In this document: positions 44,406-54,339 of the stretch, piece by piece
Layout: every line of letters begins with the position of its first letter
How positions within the stretch are numbered: position 1 is the stretch's first letter
Notes under the pieces: generated by a model
Database searches by the model: none
What the model was told of the DNA's origin: nothing
What the model saw: only the letters and a program-made list of their open reading frames with translations
Translations under genes and position numbers: made by a program
Source of the DNA: Planoprotostelium fungivorum
Lineage: Eukaryota; Evosea; Variosea; Cavosteliida; Cavosteliaceae
Assembly (NCBI GenBank): GCA_003024175.1
Contig: MDYQ01000460.1
Location: 1 to 60,494 of the forward strand
Reading direction: 5' to 3'
Length of the DNA: 60,494 bases

Positions 44406-46395
44406 CTAATCCTTTGAGTGGATGGTGCACATTCCCGATGCATTCGAAGGATTTCTGCACTTCCTCTGGGCTCCGGATTTCTTGTCTTTCACCATAACAG
44501 AGCACTGTTGGGGAAGCACAGCATGGTTTGATTTCAGAGAGGTGTCTACCTCTTCACCAGGTGAAGATTCTTCGATGCGTTTAGAGGGTGTGGGAGCCTC
44601 TGAACGGAGAGTGTGTTTCTTCTTCGTAGCGGACGAGTGAGGGGAAGAGTTCACAATGAACTTGTTGGGCAGGACATCAGCGCCTGATATCATCTCGGTC
44701 GTTCTGTTACTCAAGGGGGAGAGGGAGACATACTCTTGTGGGATGGTATTGTTGGCTGTGCACTACATCAGATGTGGAGGGCAATCGATTCTCACCTCCC
44801 CTAAGTGGAAAGATCCTAGCCGAAGGATGTACCTCAGAATCTTTCGTGGGAGATTGGGATGATACTGAAGCAGAAGTATGTAGCTGCATAGGAGTGCTTG
44901 GTACGTATGAAGCGAAGGGATGTTCCTTCGTAAGGTCTTGCAATGAAGCTGAGGAAGGTTCCTTGGGTGGGTCTCGTAATGAAGCTGAAGAGGCTGAATT
45001 TCTCTGTGTATCGGTTTGCGGTGGAGTTGGTGCAGCATAGTATCTGTTCACAGGGGCTCGTAGTGGAGGTGTGGAACGAACAGAGTTCCTCTCAAGTGAA
45101 GTGTAAGTGTGACCAGTGGAGAGATGAGCGGGCGAACCATATGCTTGATATCGAGGAATGGAACACTTAGTAGTGTCACTGTTCTCGGTCGAACCTGAGG
45201 GGTCCTCTGGAGTCTCACGCTTTCTAAGTCTGCCGTGAAGAGGGGGGCTCATCGAAAAGTTGGAACGCATCGCAGGCGGGTCTGAGGGGGATAGTGGTGA
45301 AGTGCCCAGCGGGGCAGCAGACAGACTCTCATGTGGAGCTAGTAACGAAGGTCCGGATGAAGCAGGGATGATGCCAGATGTGGGGCGTGAGTGGACTTTT
45401 TCGTTCCACGCTCGCCTTCCGGCTTCTTCGGTGACATCTGTCTTCTGTTCTCTGGTGGAAGGACCTTTCTCTCCTCTGTTGCGGACGCCCTTTCTCTGTC
45501 CTCTGTCATGGTTGTCCTGTCCTATATCGATGACGAGGGTCCTCTGCGCTCCATCGACCGACTCTCCCTTCTTTCTGTCGATGATAGCTTGGTTCTGTTC
45601 TCTGATGACCGGCTCCTTCGGCTCTCTGTTGTTGATAGCCTTTCTGTCAATAAGGTCTCTCCTCTGCTCATTGCCGACGGCAGGTACCTCTTCTTCTTCC
45701 TTGGAATGCACCTCTTCTTCTTCCTTGGAATGCACCTCTTCTTCCTTGGATTGCACCTCTTCTTCCTTGGCAAGTGCATTTACTTTCTTGGAATGCACCT
45801 CTTCTTCTTCCTTGGCAAGCGCCTCTATTTCTTCCACGGCAAGCGCCTCTTCTTCCCCACCTTCCCAGAGAAATCTGAAAGCAGACCACATCGAGGGTTT
45901 GGGACGGTTTTCGACAGCGATAAACTGGACGTTGTCTCAATAAAGTGGAAGTCGATGAGTAACTGACCGATGACCGAACTTGAAAGAATTTCATGTGTAG
46001 GAAAGTCGTCTCTCCCTTGAAGATCTTGAGAGTACTTCCCTCCTTCATACAAACAGGATTGTCTGTTATCGGCTTGTCGTTCAGCAGAATCTGTATCTCT
46101 GACATCTTTGTGTGATCTGGATGGACATCTTCCAAATACAGATGATCTCCTGTTCCGAAAAAGACCCGCATGTGTTCTCCTTGGAAGACCTCACTGGGCA
46201 CACGATAATCAGTAATACATTCTCTGCCTCTCGTTATTGTTGAAGACAGAAACAAACTCACTCTGATGAACCAATCGCGAAGAGGATTCTCTCCCAATCA
46301 TCGATCCGATGGAGGAGTATGCCCTTCATTCCGTTGTCCAGAAAGTTCTCGAAAGCCCAAGGGACGCAACGATAGTCTGCTAGATTCACTGCCAT
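44406..46395 (-). CDS. Acidic repeat protein with C-terminal zinc-like motif
   Basis: ATG at 46395 opens MAVNLADYRCVPWAFENFLD. After a short intron comes DYRVPSEVFQGEHMRVFFGT and ILLNDKPITDNP, ending near FLHMKFFQ. A 56-nt intron leads to a tandem Glu/Lys repeat (KEEEEVHS units, about nine) and a long Ser/Pro/Arg-rich stretch (about 45650-44760). A final intron (GTAGTGCACAG...AGAG, about 34 nt) joins the last exon with KKHTLRSEAPTPSKR and QRKCRNPSNASGMCTIHSK, stop near 44406. The end C-x9-C-x2-H, with GMC preceding xxH, resembles the motif in the two Ulp1-like proteins. The N-terminal ~120 residues look globular but are unknown to me. The acidic repeat is encoded by a 24-27-bp minisatellite. 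Confidence 0.5.
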
Positions 46396-46653
46396 GATGA
46401 GCTGTGTGATGAAAATGATGACGTCCGTGAGAAAATTAAAAGTGACGTCACACACCATCCACAACGAGGATGATGGGGATGCAGTGTCTCACACAGCCTT
46501 GACTCTCAGATCTGCAGATGAATTCTTGTCTACGGATGATGTGGAACAACAGAGCGTATTGGTATATGATCATGACTGCTGCAGAAAACAAGAGATGACG
46601 ATGTTCGAACTTTATCTTTCCAATCTTTCCTCTTCAGGTAATCGAGTTGCAGG

Positions 46654-47237
46654 TCATAGATCATCGAATGAGGTCATTTTTTCTGGGTGGAGAGTGCATC
46701 TGTAAATCGTGATCGTGGGCTTCTTGTGTACTTCAGTTCTGGCCGAGTCGTTCACTTTGGTCTTCTGGCTATCACTCTTTGCCTCGCTTTCCATCGTGCT
46801 CTCACGATCGACGTCCACGGCGAGCCTGGCAGAGTGATCTCTCTCAGAGTGGACCTCTGAGTGTGATCTCTCAGAGTGAGCCTTCTCAGAATAGATGTCT
46901 GCAGTTGGCCTGTCCGAATGGGAGTCGTTGGGACAGGAAGTGTCTTCATCGGTGACAAGTGCCTGGCTTATAACCCATAAGAGGATGTACTTGATTGCAA
47001 AATATCCAAAAGAGAGAGCCGTTGTCAATATGAAAAAGATAGTCAGAAGCCTGCATATACTTGAGCACACTGCTGTTGTCATATCTGACTCACGTCGTTT
47101 TCATCTTCGTTCTGAGGCTGCTGGCAAGAACGGGAACTTGTGTTCAAGAGTTGTGAGGTGATGACTTGGCTGTGTTGTGCAAAGTGTTGAACGACCAGCG
47201 CCAAGCGAGTACGTAGTTCCTCGTTGTAGTTGGTCAT
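46654..47237 (-). CDS. E1 copy B protein frames (ATGA-overlapping pair)
   Basis: Frame 1 is identical in sequence to copy A. Frame 2 starts MTTAVCSSICRLLTIFFILT and differs by a few residues (for example NADIYSEKVH to TADIYSEKAH) and by the loss of two SERDH units. Both stops and the overlapping ATGA are kept. Retention of both frames in two copies suggests recent duplication or selection. Confidence 0.5.
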
Positions 47238-47648
47238 TCCCGGAATTACCCTTTCCTTCAAAATGCCAGGGACACCTCACTCACCACATCATCTCCTCTT
47301 ATCTATATCTCAATCAATTGTCCATAGACTCTGCAATTGCACAAAGATAATCGAAGAGGTGCTAGCTCGTTTCACACTTCATTCCTTTTCCTCTCGCTCT
47401 TTCTTCTCTACCTCTCTCTCGAAATCTTCGCATCTCGCCTTTCTACTCTTCTTTGTTCTCCACTCTTGTCCAGCCAGTAGCTTTTTCCCGTCAAGCTTTC
47501 AATTTCTGTCTTTGTGCAAACTCGAGACCATACTATTTGCTCTAGTATATGTATGTCCTGGCCTCTTCTATCTATCTCAGCCTTCGCTCTTCACCTTGAG
47601 ATCACCCGCATCGCAGGATTGTTTGTTTGTGTCTGTTTCTTGTTTGCG

Positions 47649-47758
47649 GGCTCAATTATTTGTACCGCGAATGGTCTCGGTAAAACACATCTTCGCATCA
47701 CCCAGAGAAGCCGGGATAGATTGTCAGATGCTCGCAATCAGAGGCAAGTTCACAACTG
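47649..47758 (+). repeat. GGCTCAATTATTTGTACC repeat at the end of E1 copy B
   Basis: Best-preserved copy: core with TACCGCGA/TCTCGGTA, then ACACATCTTCGCATCACC, GGGATAGATTGTCAGATGC and CAGAGGCAAGTTCACAA. Confidence 0.85.
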
Positions 47759-47934
47759 AGCCGTGCTTCCTGGTGACCTCAACTTCCTTTTCTTTCTCTT
47801 AAAGTCAGTTGCCTTTAGTTTCTGCATAACATGCAAATCGGAATACAAGGAGCTACATGAGTCACCAATCAGAGTTCATCGTTCTGACAGACACCCACAA
47901 ACAAGTGCAAGAGGTCGCGAGAGAGGCCCTACAG

Positions 47935-48146
47935 ATAGCATCGAGCGGTTCTGATGCTCTGTAGGAGGCTGTGGGATTGGTCGGATTGAATTGGAAGTGA
48001 GACATTTTGATCTCTTCGATCGATCGACATTTCCCTTCCACTCGATGGTTCTACGTTGGCATCGTGTACTCTTTCAGGGTTCGATCGTCTTGCTGAAGAT
48101 TCCTCCAGGAGTCTGAGGGCCGCTATTTGTTCTGATCACGTCATAG
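47935..48146 (+). repeat. Second copy of the segment at 29513-29740
   Basis: Direct orientation, with the same block order and a divergence of a few percent plus small gaps by eye. The minus strand is probably coding in both copies. Confidence 0.8.
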
Positions 48147-49185
48147 GGAGAGGGCTGAGGTTCATTCCGGGTGATGTGGGTGGCTTCCCTTGCTGCTCGT
48201 TGGTGCCCCTCTCAGAGGTGAGTGTTGTTGTCGGATCGTATTGTTATACTATTCAGGAGTGCGTTGGCCGCTCTTTCCGCTGATGCGGTCATTAGAGGGA
48301 TGGATGGTCGTATCGGGCGGTGTAGATTGCCGCGATGGCTCTTCGCTGCGGGTGTAGTTCCTCCTCTGGGTGTTTGGAGGTGAGTGGTCTCTTTGGGTCG
48401 TATTGTTCATACTGTCCAGGAGTGTGATGGCAGCGAGGAGGCTCGAGTCGGTGTTGGTAGGCGAGGCGCTCAGCTCGTCGTTGTCCTGTGTCTGTGCCAG
48501 TTTTATCGTGGTCATCAGGAGCAAGGGGTGAGCGCGAATGATGTCCTTGAATGACTTCTTCCATGTGTTTATGAGAGAGATCGATCCAGGTCTTTGTCCT
48601 TCTCAGAGGAGGCGTGGATTGTGATTCATGTCTCGCGGGTTGTTCGTCCTCTGTCCACGAGGCGGTATCTTCTCTGGAGGTGAGTGAAGACGTCCGCGAG
48701 TTACGATGTCACCGTGCAGTGTAGTGTTCTTCAGACGGCATCTCCTCCGTGTCGTCGCTGCCTTGAGCGGAACCTTCGTCGTGGAGACAATTTTCATCCT
48801 TGGTCTCCTTCAGGTGAGTGATTTCCATTTTCGTGTCGGGAGTAAATGTTTGACGATAGAGTGTAGGTTGCTGACGAGTGGGTGTCTGTGGAGGACTCTC
48901 TGTTTCTGATGGGCTCTCGTGCAGGTGATTGGTGTCGCAGATCGATCGGTATCGATGCAGGGACCTCTTCATCAGAGGAGCAGATCCTCTCTCCTGTCTG
49001 AGCGTCTCTGGGGTGTCAGCGTTTTCGTCTTCGCTGGAGCGAATGACTTCGTTGTCGTTCCCATCAGAGGCCATGGCTTCGTCTTCGTTTTCGCTGAAGG
49101 AGATGGCTTCTGTGTCACCATGGATGGAGTGCGAGTCATCTTTTCCCGCTCTGCCCGCTCGATCTCTGCGTCTTTGACCCATTGA
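47935..49185 (-). CDS. Probable Ser/Asp/Glu-rich multi-exon gene with repeated short exons
   Basis: ATG at 49185 opens MGQRRRDRAGRAGKDDSH, then an acidic low-complexity region (SFSENEDEAMASDGNDNEVI, EDENADTPETL) and SPSETESPPQTPTRQQP. Introns follow near 48709-48672 and beyond. Further exons carry the helical segments WKKSFKDIIRAHPLLLMTTI, SSLLAAITLLDSMNNTTQ, SAERAANALLNSITI and IAALRLLEESSARRSNPE. The three LL-containing segments share nucleotide similarity, so they look like internal repeats. The last one lies in the segment duplicated at 29.5 kb. I do not recognise the family, and the exon joins are provisional. Confidence 0.4.
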
Positions 49186-49705
49186 TATGTTTCGTCCTCC
49201 TCAGAGCGCTACCTGGTGGGCCTCTTGTTGTGGTGTAGACGCTTTCCCCGAGTGGAGAGGCAGATCTGAAGGTAGCATTAACATCTGTGGCGCTCTCACG
49301 ATCACGACAAGATAACCGTGGTGTGATGAACTCAGAAACCATCCATACATGACTGATCGCGGCATCGCCCTCAGAGCCCTCCAAGACTAACGCCAATCTG
49401 ACAAAAAAGAGAGGACACGGAGCAAATGAATGTGTAAGATACACCAAGAATAGCGACCCATTTTTCACATCACATAAAATAGTCTGATGAGTTATATACA
49501 TTATTATTGCTTACAATACTATCTGAATAAGCACCTATATAAAAAATTACAACAAGTACTCGATGTACAGCAGAGATAGGTGACAATCTTCTGTGATCAA
49601 TCTACACCGCATTTTATTCACATTCATTCCCGAGAAAGAGGGAAAAACAGAAAGTCGAGGCGGGTCATTGCAATGAGAAGAAAGCCGCGCCTTTCTTTCC
49701 AAAAA

Positions 49706-49747
49706 CCTAACGGTGCAACGGATGCGGTAAGAAATAACCTTACCGCA
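49706..49747 (+). repeat. CCTAACGGTGCGG hairpin repeat, copy 5
   Basis: Core with GGTGCAACGG in place of GGTGCGGCAG. Stem GCGGTAA/TTACCGC intact with a 9-nt loop. The upstream GAAAGTCGAGGCGGGTCATT and GCAATGAGAA blocks are shared with copies 2, 3 and 7, which extends the element to at least 100 bp. Confidence 0.85.
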
Positions 49748-49984
49748 AGTGGTGGAGATCACTTGTGTTTGTATCTGCTGTCGTCAATCAAAGGATGCCT
49801 CTTACAAGTGGCACAAGATGCGAAGAAAAGAAAGAGCATTTCGGAGGACCATCCACGATGTGTGGCTGCCGTAGGTTTCTTCAACACGACTGTATTCACT
49901 ATAGTAGATGTTGGTAATGAAGAGATGGTGGCGTTCGTCCGATATGATGAAGAGACCGAGAGAGACGAAAGCACAGTGTGCTTT

Positions 49985-50212
49985 TCGTGCGATGAGACTG
50001 CGTCCCATCTGAGAGAGGAAGGTGAATCCGAGCAGATGTCCAATAATAATACGGAGGATATAACATCAATGAAGGTAGATAGTGCGTGATCGTCTTCATC
50101 ACACGATGTGATTTGTGATGTGTTGCCTGCTTTTTTATGAATAAATGTAACGGCTCATATCTAGAATGAGTGAATATTCAATGGAATGCGATACTCAAAT
50201 AGTCATTCCTGA
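49985..50212 (+). repeat. CATTCCTG-ended dispersed repeat, copy 3
   Basis: Matches 13735-13996 throughout, closing with GAATGAGTGAATATTCAATG, then ATACTCAAATAGTCATTCCTG. It is preceded on the plus strand by an open frame (to 50089) that runs into the repeat. Confidence 0.85.
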
Positions 50213-50224
50213 AGAGCAGTGCTC

Positions 50225-50495
50225 GTTTGTTTCCTCTCGCGTCCAGCCGGAGGCCTTATTCCGTCAAGCTTTCCATCTCAGTCTTTGAGTAGATCCAATA
50301 TCCTTATCACTTGATCGATGTGCACTGGTCTATTCTATCTGTCTGATCATTTGATCCTCACCTTGAGGTCACCTGCATCGCAGGATTGATTGTTGTCTGT
50401 TTCTTGTTTGCGGGCTCAATTATTTGTACCGCGAATGGTCTCGGTAAAACAAATCTTCGCATCACCGAGAGAGAATGCGGGATAGATCGCCACTG
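50225..50495 (+). repeat. Partial copy of element E1 ending in the GGCTCAATTATTTGTACC repeat
   Basis: It shares GTCCAGCC-G-AG, CCGTCAAGCTTTC, TCAGTCTTTG, CACCTTGAG-TCACC-GCATCG and CAGGATTG-TTGT with copy B at 47455-47650, then the terminal repeat at 50413-50495. More diverged than A and B. Confidence 0.8.
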
Positions 50496-50578
50496 AAGAA
50501 GCATCTGGTGCCATTATCTTTCCACACCAGGATTCTGCAGGTTTCTTCGTCAGGGTCGCGTACATTTTCAAAAACAAA

Positions 50579-50791
50579 ATGGAGTTGTTGAACCGGCTTG
50601 TAACGTCATCGATTACCAAAGGGAAGAGAGAGAGTACACCAGAAAGAAACGTGAATTATATGGCGTTTGATTCATGGCATTCAACAATCACCGGTTCACA
50701 GGCGAGTGACGGTGAGGACGTAGGTTCTGATTCAGATCAGATTGGAGCTGTCTTCACCATTGATGCATCGGCGGAAGACAATCATCCTTAA
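50579..50791 (+). CDS. Short acidic open frame, possible gene start
   Basis: ATG 50579 encodes MELLNRLVTSSITKGKREST and an acidic tail (SDGEDVGSDSDQIGAVFTID), stopping near 50791. Its second half is part of the duplication around the N at 50830, so the true 3' structure is uncertain. A further plus-strand frame (51023-51379) with a Glu/Arg-rich 27-bp repeat (51120-51180) may belong to it. Confidence 0.3.
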   Translation: MELLNRLVTSSITKGKRESTPERNVNYMAFDSWHSTITGSQASDGEDVGSDSDQIGAVFTIDASAEDNHP

Positions 50792-50966
50792 TCGTGGTCT
50801 TGTCAACTCTCACTAGAAAGCCTTCATCGNGATTCACAGGCGAGTGACGGTGAGGACGTAGGTTCTGATTCAGATCAGATTGGAGCTGTCTTCACCATTG
50901 TTGCATCGGCGGAAGACAATCATCCTTAATCGTGGTCTTGTCAACTCTCACTAGAAAGCCTTCATC
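50695..50966. other. Single-N join flanked by a 134-bp near-perfect duplication
   Basis: 50695-50828 and 50833-50966 differ at one base by eye (GATGCATCG versus GTTGCATCG). One N sits between them at 50830. This is what remains when two overlapping contig ends are placed side by side without merging, or when a tandem repeat could not be spanned. Confidence 0.85.
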
Positions 50967-51439
50967 AATTTTGGGTCGGGTTGTATCTCTAACGTCACAT
51001 CTCCACGCTCAATCGACTTTAGGTGAGAAGCTTTGGAGTCATCAACAAATTTCCTCTACCTGACTGGTGCACCATTCCAGAAGTAACAGGGAAATCATTC
51101 AATAACTTGTTTTCAGAGGCAGCGGAGAAGGAGAGGAGAAGAAGAGGCGACAGAAAAAGAGGAGAAGAAGAGGCGACAGAAAGAGACGAGAGATGGTCTC
51201 ATCGGTTCGCAATCGGATCTGTACGGTGCGATCATCCTTCAGCTAATCACCAGCCACCCATCACCCATATGACGAGAGAGATTTTATGCATCAAATCTCT
51301 CTCGTTACATCCCACAACAGAATTACCTTCGAGTTTGTTTTACCCATCAAATGAGATTGAACATAGACAGAGGGTCTGAAGGGACTGGATTCGTTTCCGG
51401 AGGGAAAACAGAAGAAAGAAATCAGCTTGTTATCCAAAA

Positions 51440-51481
51440 CCTAACGGTGCGGCAGACGCGGTAAGAAACAATATTACCGCA
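51440..51481 (+). repeat. CCTAACGGTGCGG hairpin repeat, copy 6
   Basis: Core CCTAACGGTGCGGCAGACGC, then GGTAAGAAACAATATTACCG and CA; the stem is intact. The downstream arm CGCAGCCGAAAGAGAAAGAA is shared with copy 7. Confidence 0.9.
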
Positions 51482-51764
51482 TTCAAAGTCACAGGTCAGG
51501 AGCGCAGCCGAAAGAGAAAGAAGAAACGGATGTTGCAACGATACAGGCGTCACAACGAAACGCATATATGATGAAGAGAAGAGAGCGGATGAGATCTTCT
51601 GAACTGCCTGATCTGACAAACCCGTAGGATATGAGCCGATACCAAATCCAGTGATCGAACAGAAATAGACTACCAATTGAGCACAAGATGCAGAATGCCT
51701 CAGACTTTCATCCCTTGGTGGCCTCTCCAGGGGGGTGGGCCAAGAGTCCACGGCATATGACGTA

Positions 51765-51996
51765 GAGATCTTGGAATCGATTCCACACAAACACAGACCG
51801 ATCGCGTGGATCCCACGAGACAATACAATCGGGCCATGGCCACGTGGAGATGGTGAAGTGGATGCTGACCCATGCCAGAGTCGATCCATCAGCGGAGAAC
51901 AACAAGGCTATTCGGAGGCTATCTCGTAAAAGATTCAACGAGATCGTTAGGCTCCTAAATGACGCTCGCGTGGATCCATTGGCGAGCGAAAACTAG
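51765..51996 (+). pseudogene. Ankyrin-repeat relic
   Basis: The plus-strand frame reads GHVEMVKWMLTHARVDPSAE, then NNKAIRRLSRKRFNEIVRLL and NDARVDPLASEN before TAG. This is the RVDPSA-type ankyrin repeat common in some fungi and protists. Just upstream, TDRVDPTRQYNRA lies in another frame, so the preceding repeat is truncated and frameshifted. Only about two repeats remain. Confidence 0.65.
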
Positions 51997-52429
51997 GCCT
52001 TCATCAGAGCGAGGGCGAGGAGACGTGTTCCAGCTTCTCTTGGTCATCCCGACTCCCCTGTGGATGGTCCAAGATGAACTATGAGGCCATCAGACGAGCT
52101 AGCGGTGGAGGTCATATTGGAGTAGTAGAGCTCTTCTTCAAGGAATGCCGAACAAAGATTCATTCAAACGTATGCAAATCGTATATCGAGATGCAGAGAC
52201 CACCCTCCGCGACATCTGGTAATCCCTCTATCCTCTTCACTACCTAACGGAATCGATCAGATCGGACTACATATTGGTCTCACCCCAGAGAGTGATAAGC
52301 GTTCAGTCCAAGTCTCTTCATTTCGACGTTTGTAGAGAACATTGGATCCATCTCGGTTGATGCACAACCTTGATTGTAATCTACCTCTTGGTTCGGATTT
52401 CAGAATCTCTCCCAGCTTCACTCTGTGAA

Positions 52430-53215
52430 TTATAGTGGCAAATTTGGGATCTTCGTATTCGCTGTTAAAACCTTAGCATTGGCCACGATAAAGTACATTC
52501 ACATTCTATCTATGTCACCCTCGGCATTTTGGTGGAAGAGCTTGTGGACTTCTTCGGCGCTGTTCACCTCCCAGTAATACTTCTCTTCCGTCTCTTTCAA
52601 TGTCTGCTCAGCCCACTTTCTTGAATAGAGAGAGTAGTCTAGGCCCAAGACCCTGTGATGAGACTATTCAGTTTCGTGGATCCATAGACAATTCATACCC
52701 TTGATCGTGCAGCCATTCGATATGTTTCACGGGGGGGAAATTCTTCGAAGGTGTTGGATGATTCTGTGATGAAGCAGTTGTCGCTGGAACTCTCAAATTC
52801 ATCAAGAGGTACAACCACTGGATATCTACTCCGTCTTGTCTTTCGGACTCCTCCATGTGTGTGCTTCTCAGTCGAGTGCTCAAAGAATTTGTTGGTAACT
52901 TTGAAAATATGACTCCATCGCGGTCCTTGAGGTTTGCATCTCGAGCTTTCATCTTTGTTCGTTGAGAGGTCGAGTTGGTTCGTGTCAAGTGCACGCTTGT
53001 TTCAGGAGTGTTCCCACAGAACGAAGAAACTCATTATTTTTCTCCCTGTTTTCCGCTTGAGCTCGTATTATCCGCGACCCTGTCCACTCTTTGCGGTTTC
53101 CGAGACGTTTGGGTAACTTCAGTTGGAGCTGTGGCTTCTGCCGTACACCGTGAACAAATCTTGCAGCTCGGCTGTGCCGTTGGTGTGCGTCGACAAATGA
53201 GATAAGACTCCCCAG
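52430..53215 (-). CDS. Unknown gene, first of a tandem paralogous pair
   Basis: Minus-strand exons include NNEFLRSVGTLLKQACT, DIQWLYLLMNLRVPATTA, HIEWLHDQGYELS, EKYYWEVNSAEEVHKLFHQN and EYEDPKFATIIHRVKLGEIL. Each has a counterpart in the same order in the gene at 53640-54223. Nucleotide similarity also covers the downstream flank (GTATATCGAGAT, TGGATCCAT-T-GGTTGATGCA). The family is unknown. The conserved KYYW, KLF and IEWLHD peptides would be good search seeds. Introns are short and only partly phased. Confidence 0.45.
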
Positions 53216-53639
53216 TCGTCCGAGGCAATGAAAAGAAGCTGCGTCAACTGTGGCCATCTTCCTTCCTCCTCTCCTGCAGCCTCTTCTCCCCCAGCCTTTT
53301 CTTCTCCTACAGCCAGGACCGAATCCAGCAGTGACAGGTTCATCAGCGTAAGTAACAAGATAATAACTCATAATGTGTACTCTGATCTTGGAACGCGGCC
53401 ATATAACAGAAACAGTCATCTTTATCAGAGGAGACAATCTAGTAATTCGTATATCGAGATACAAACAGTTCCATCCAAAACATCTGGTAGCTCTTGAATC
53501 CTTTTTGCTAACTAACGAAATCTATCAGAGCGGATGGCATATTCGTCTCACATCACCACTCGTGAGCGATGTGTATTTCATCCAGCAATGGTCTTGAAGG
53601 CTGTAGATTATTCTGGATCCATTTGGGTCGATGCACAAC

Positions 53640-54223
53640 CTAGATTTTAATGTGGCCATTGGACAGGATGATTTCAGATCCTTTCCCAGTCTCACACTGT
53701 GGTGAATTACAGCGGCAAATTTAGGCCAAGTGTATCCACTGTCAAGACTATAGCACCGTTACGAAGTAAACTCACCTTATGTCCTGATCATTACCGTTGA
53801 AGAGCTTTGAGGCTTCGTCTTGGTTCGACAGTAACCAGTAATACTTCTCCACTTCCTTTTTGGCTTCGCCTTTACATTTCTTTTGGGTCGAGAAGAAAGA
53901 GTATTCTTGGCCCCAGAGCCTGTGATGAGCCATTCAATTTCGTAATTCCACGAAGATCCATACCCTTTATCGTGCAGCCATTCGATACATCCATCCAGAG
54001 AATCTATCTGTCCTTCAATTTCGAAATTAACCAAAAGAGGCTCGGCTGTCTTTCGAGAGTTGATGCGCATCAAGTGGCATATCCACTCCAGGTTGATTCT
54101 GTTTTGGATTTCTGTTAATGTGAATATTTGTAGACCTATGTCTTGTATACCATTCTGATTTGTTGGTCGAGCACTCGAATTCTTATATGCATTCTGTTGG
54201 AAAGTTCCCCAGTCCTCGGCCAT
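53640..54223 (-). CDS. Unknown gene, second of the tandem paralogous pair
   Basis: ATG 54223 opens MAEDWGTFQQNAYKNSSARP, then TEIQNRINLEWICHLMRINS, CIEWLHDKGYGSSWN, EKYYWLLSNQDEASKLFNGN, and after an intron YTWPKFAAVIHHSVRLGKDL. It aligns piece by piece with the 52.43-53.2 kb gene. Similarity at the DNA level, including flanks, suggests a tandem duplication of roughly 1.2 kb followed by divergence. Confidence 0.5.
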
Positions 54224-54339
54224 CTGCTGCTGTTTTCCGTGTTTCAGAGATATGGTTGTCTACACACGAGAAATTCAAGAGAAAAATTTCCGTCGTGTGT
54301 GTCAGAAACTATGCGTGTGACGTTTCAGTCATTCATTTC

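Larger units (their letters stand above)
46571..47800 (-). mobile_element. Element E1, copy B (inverted relative to copy A)
   Basis: Nearly identical to 22475-23752 in reverse orientation, including the GGCTCAATTATTTGTACC end (47649-47758). Both E1 frames are preserved (47237-47079 and 47082-46654). The main difference is fewer 15-bp GAGAGAGATCACTCT units: copy A has two more than copy B. Confidence 0.75.

Noticed and set aside
45391-45966. Plus-strand frames rich in Phe/Leu/Ser (FFFLGMHLFF repeats) over the acidic repeat protein
   Set aside because: Shadow of the KEEEEVHS repeat on the opposite strand; the minus strand has the matching head and tail domains.
47649-47758. GGCTCAATTATTTGTACC repeat as a tRNA-derived SINE
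   Set aside because: No A-box/B-box spacing or cloverleaf fold is evident; the copies instead behave as an end of element E1.
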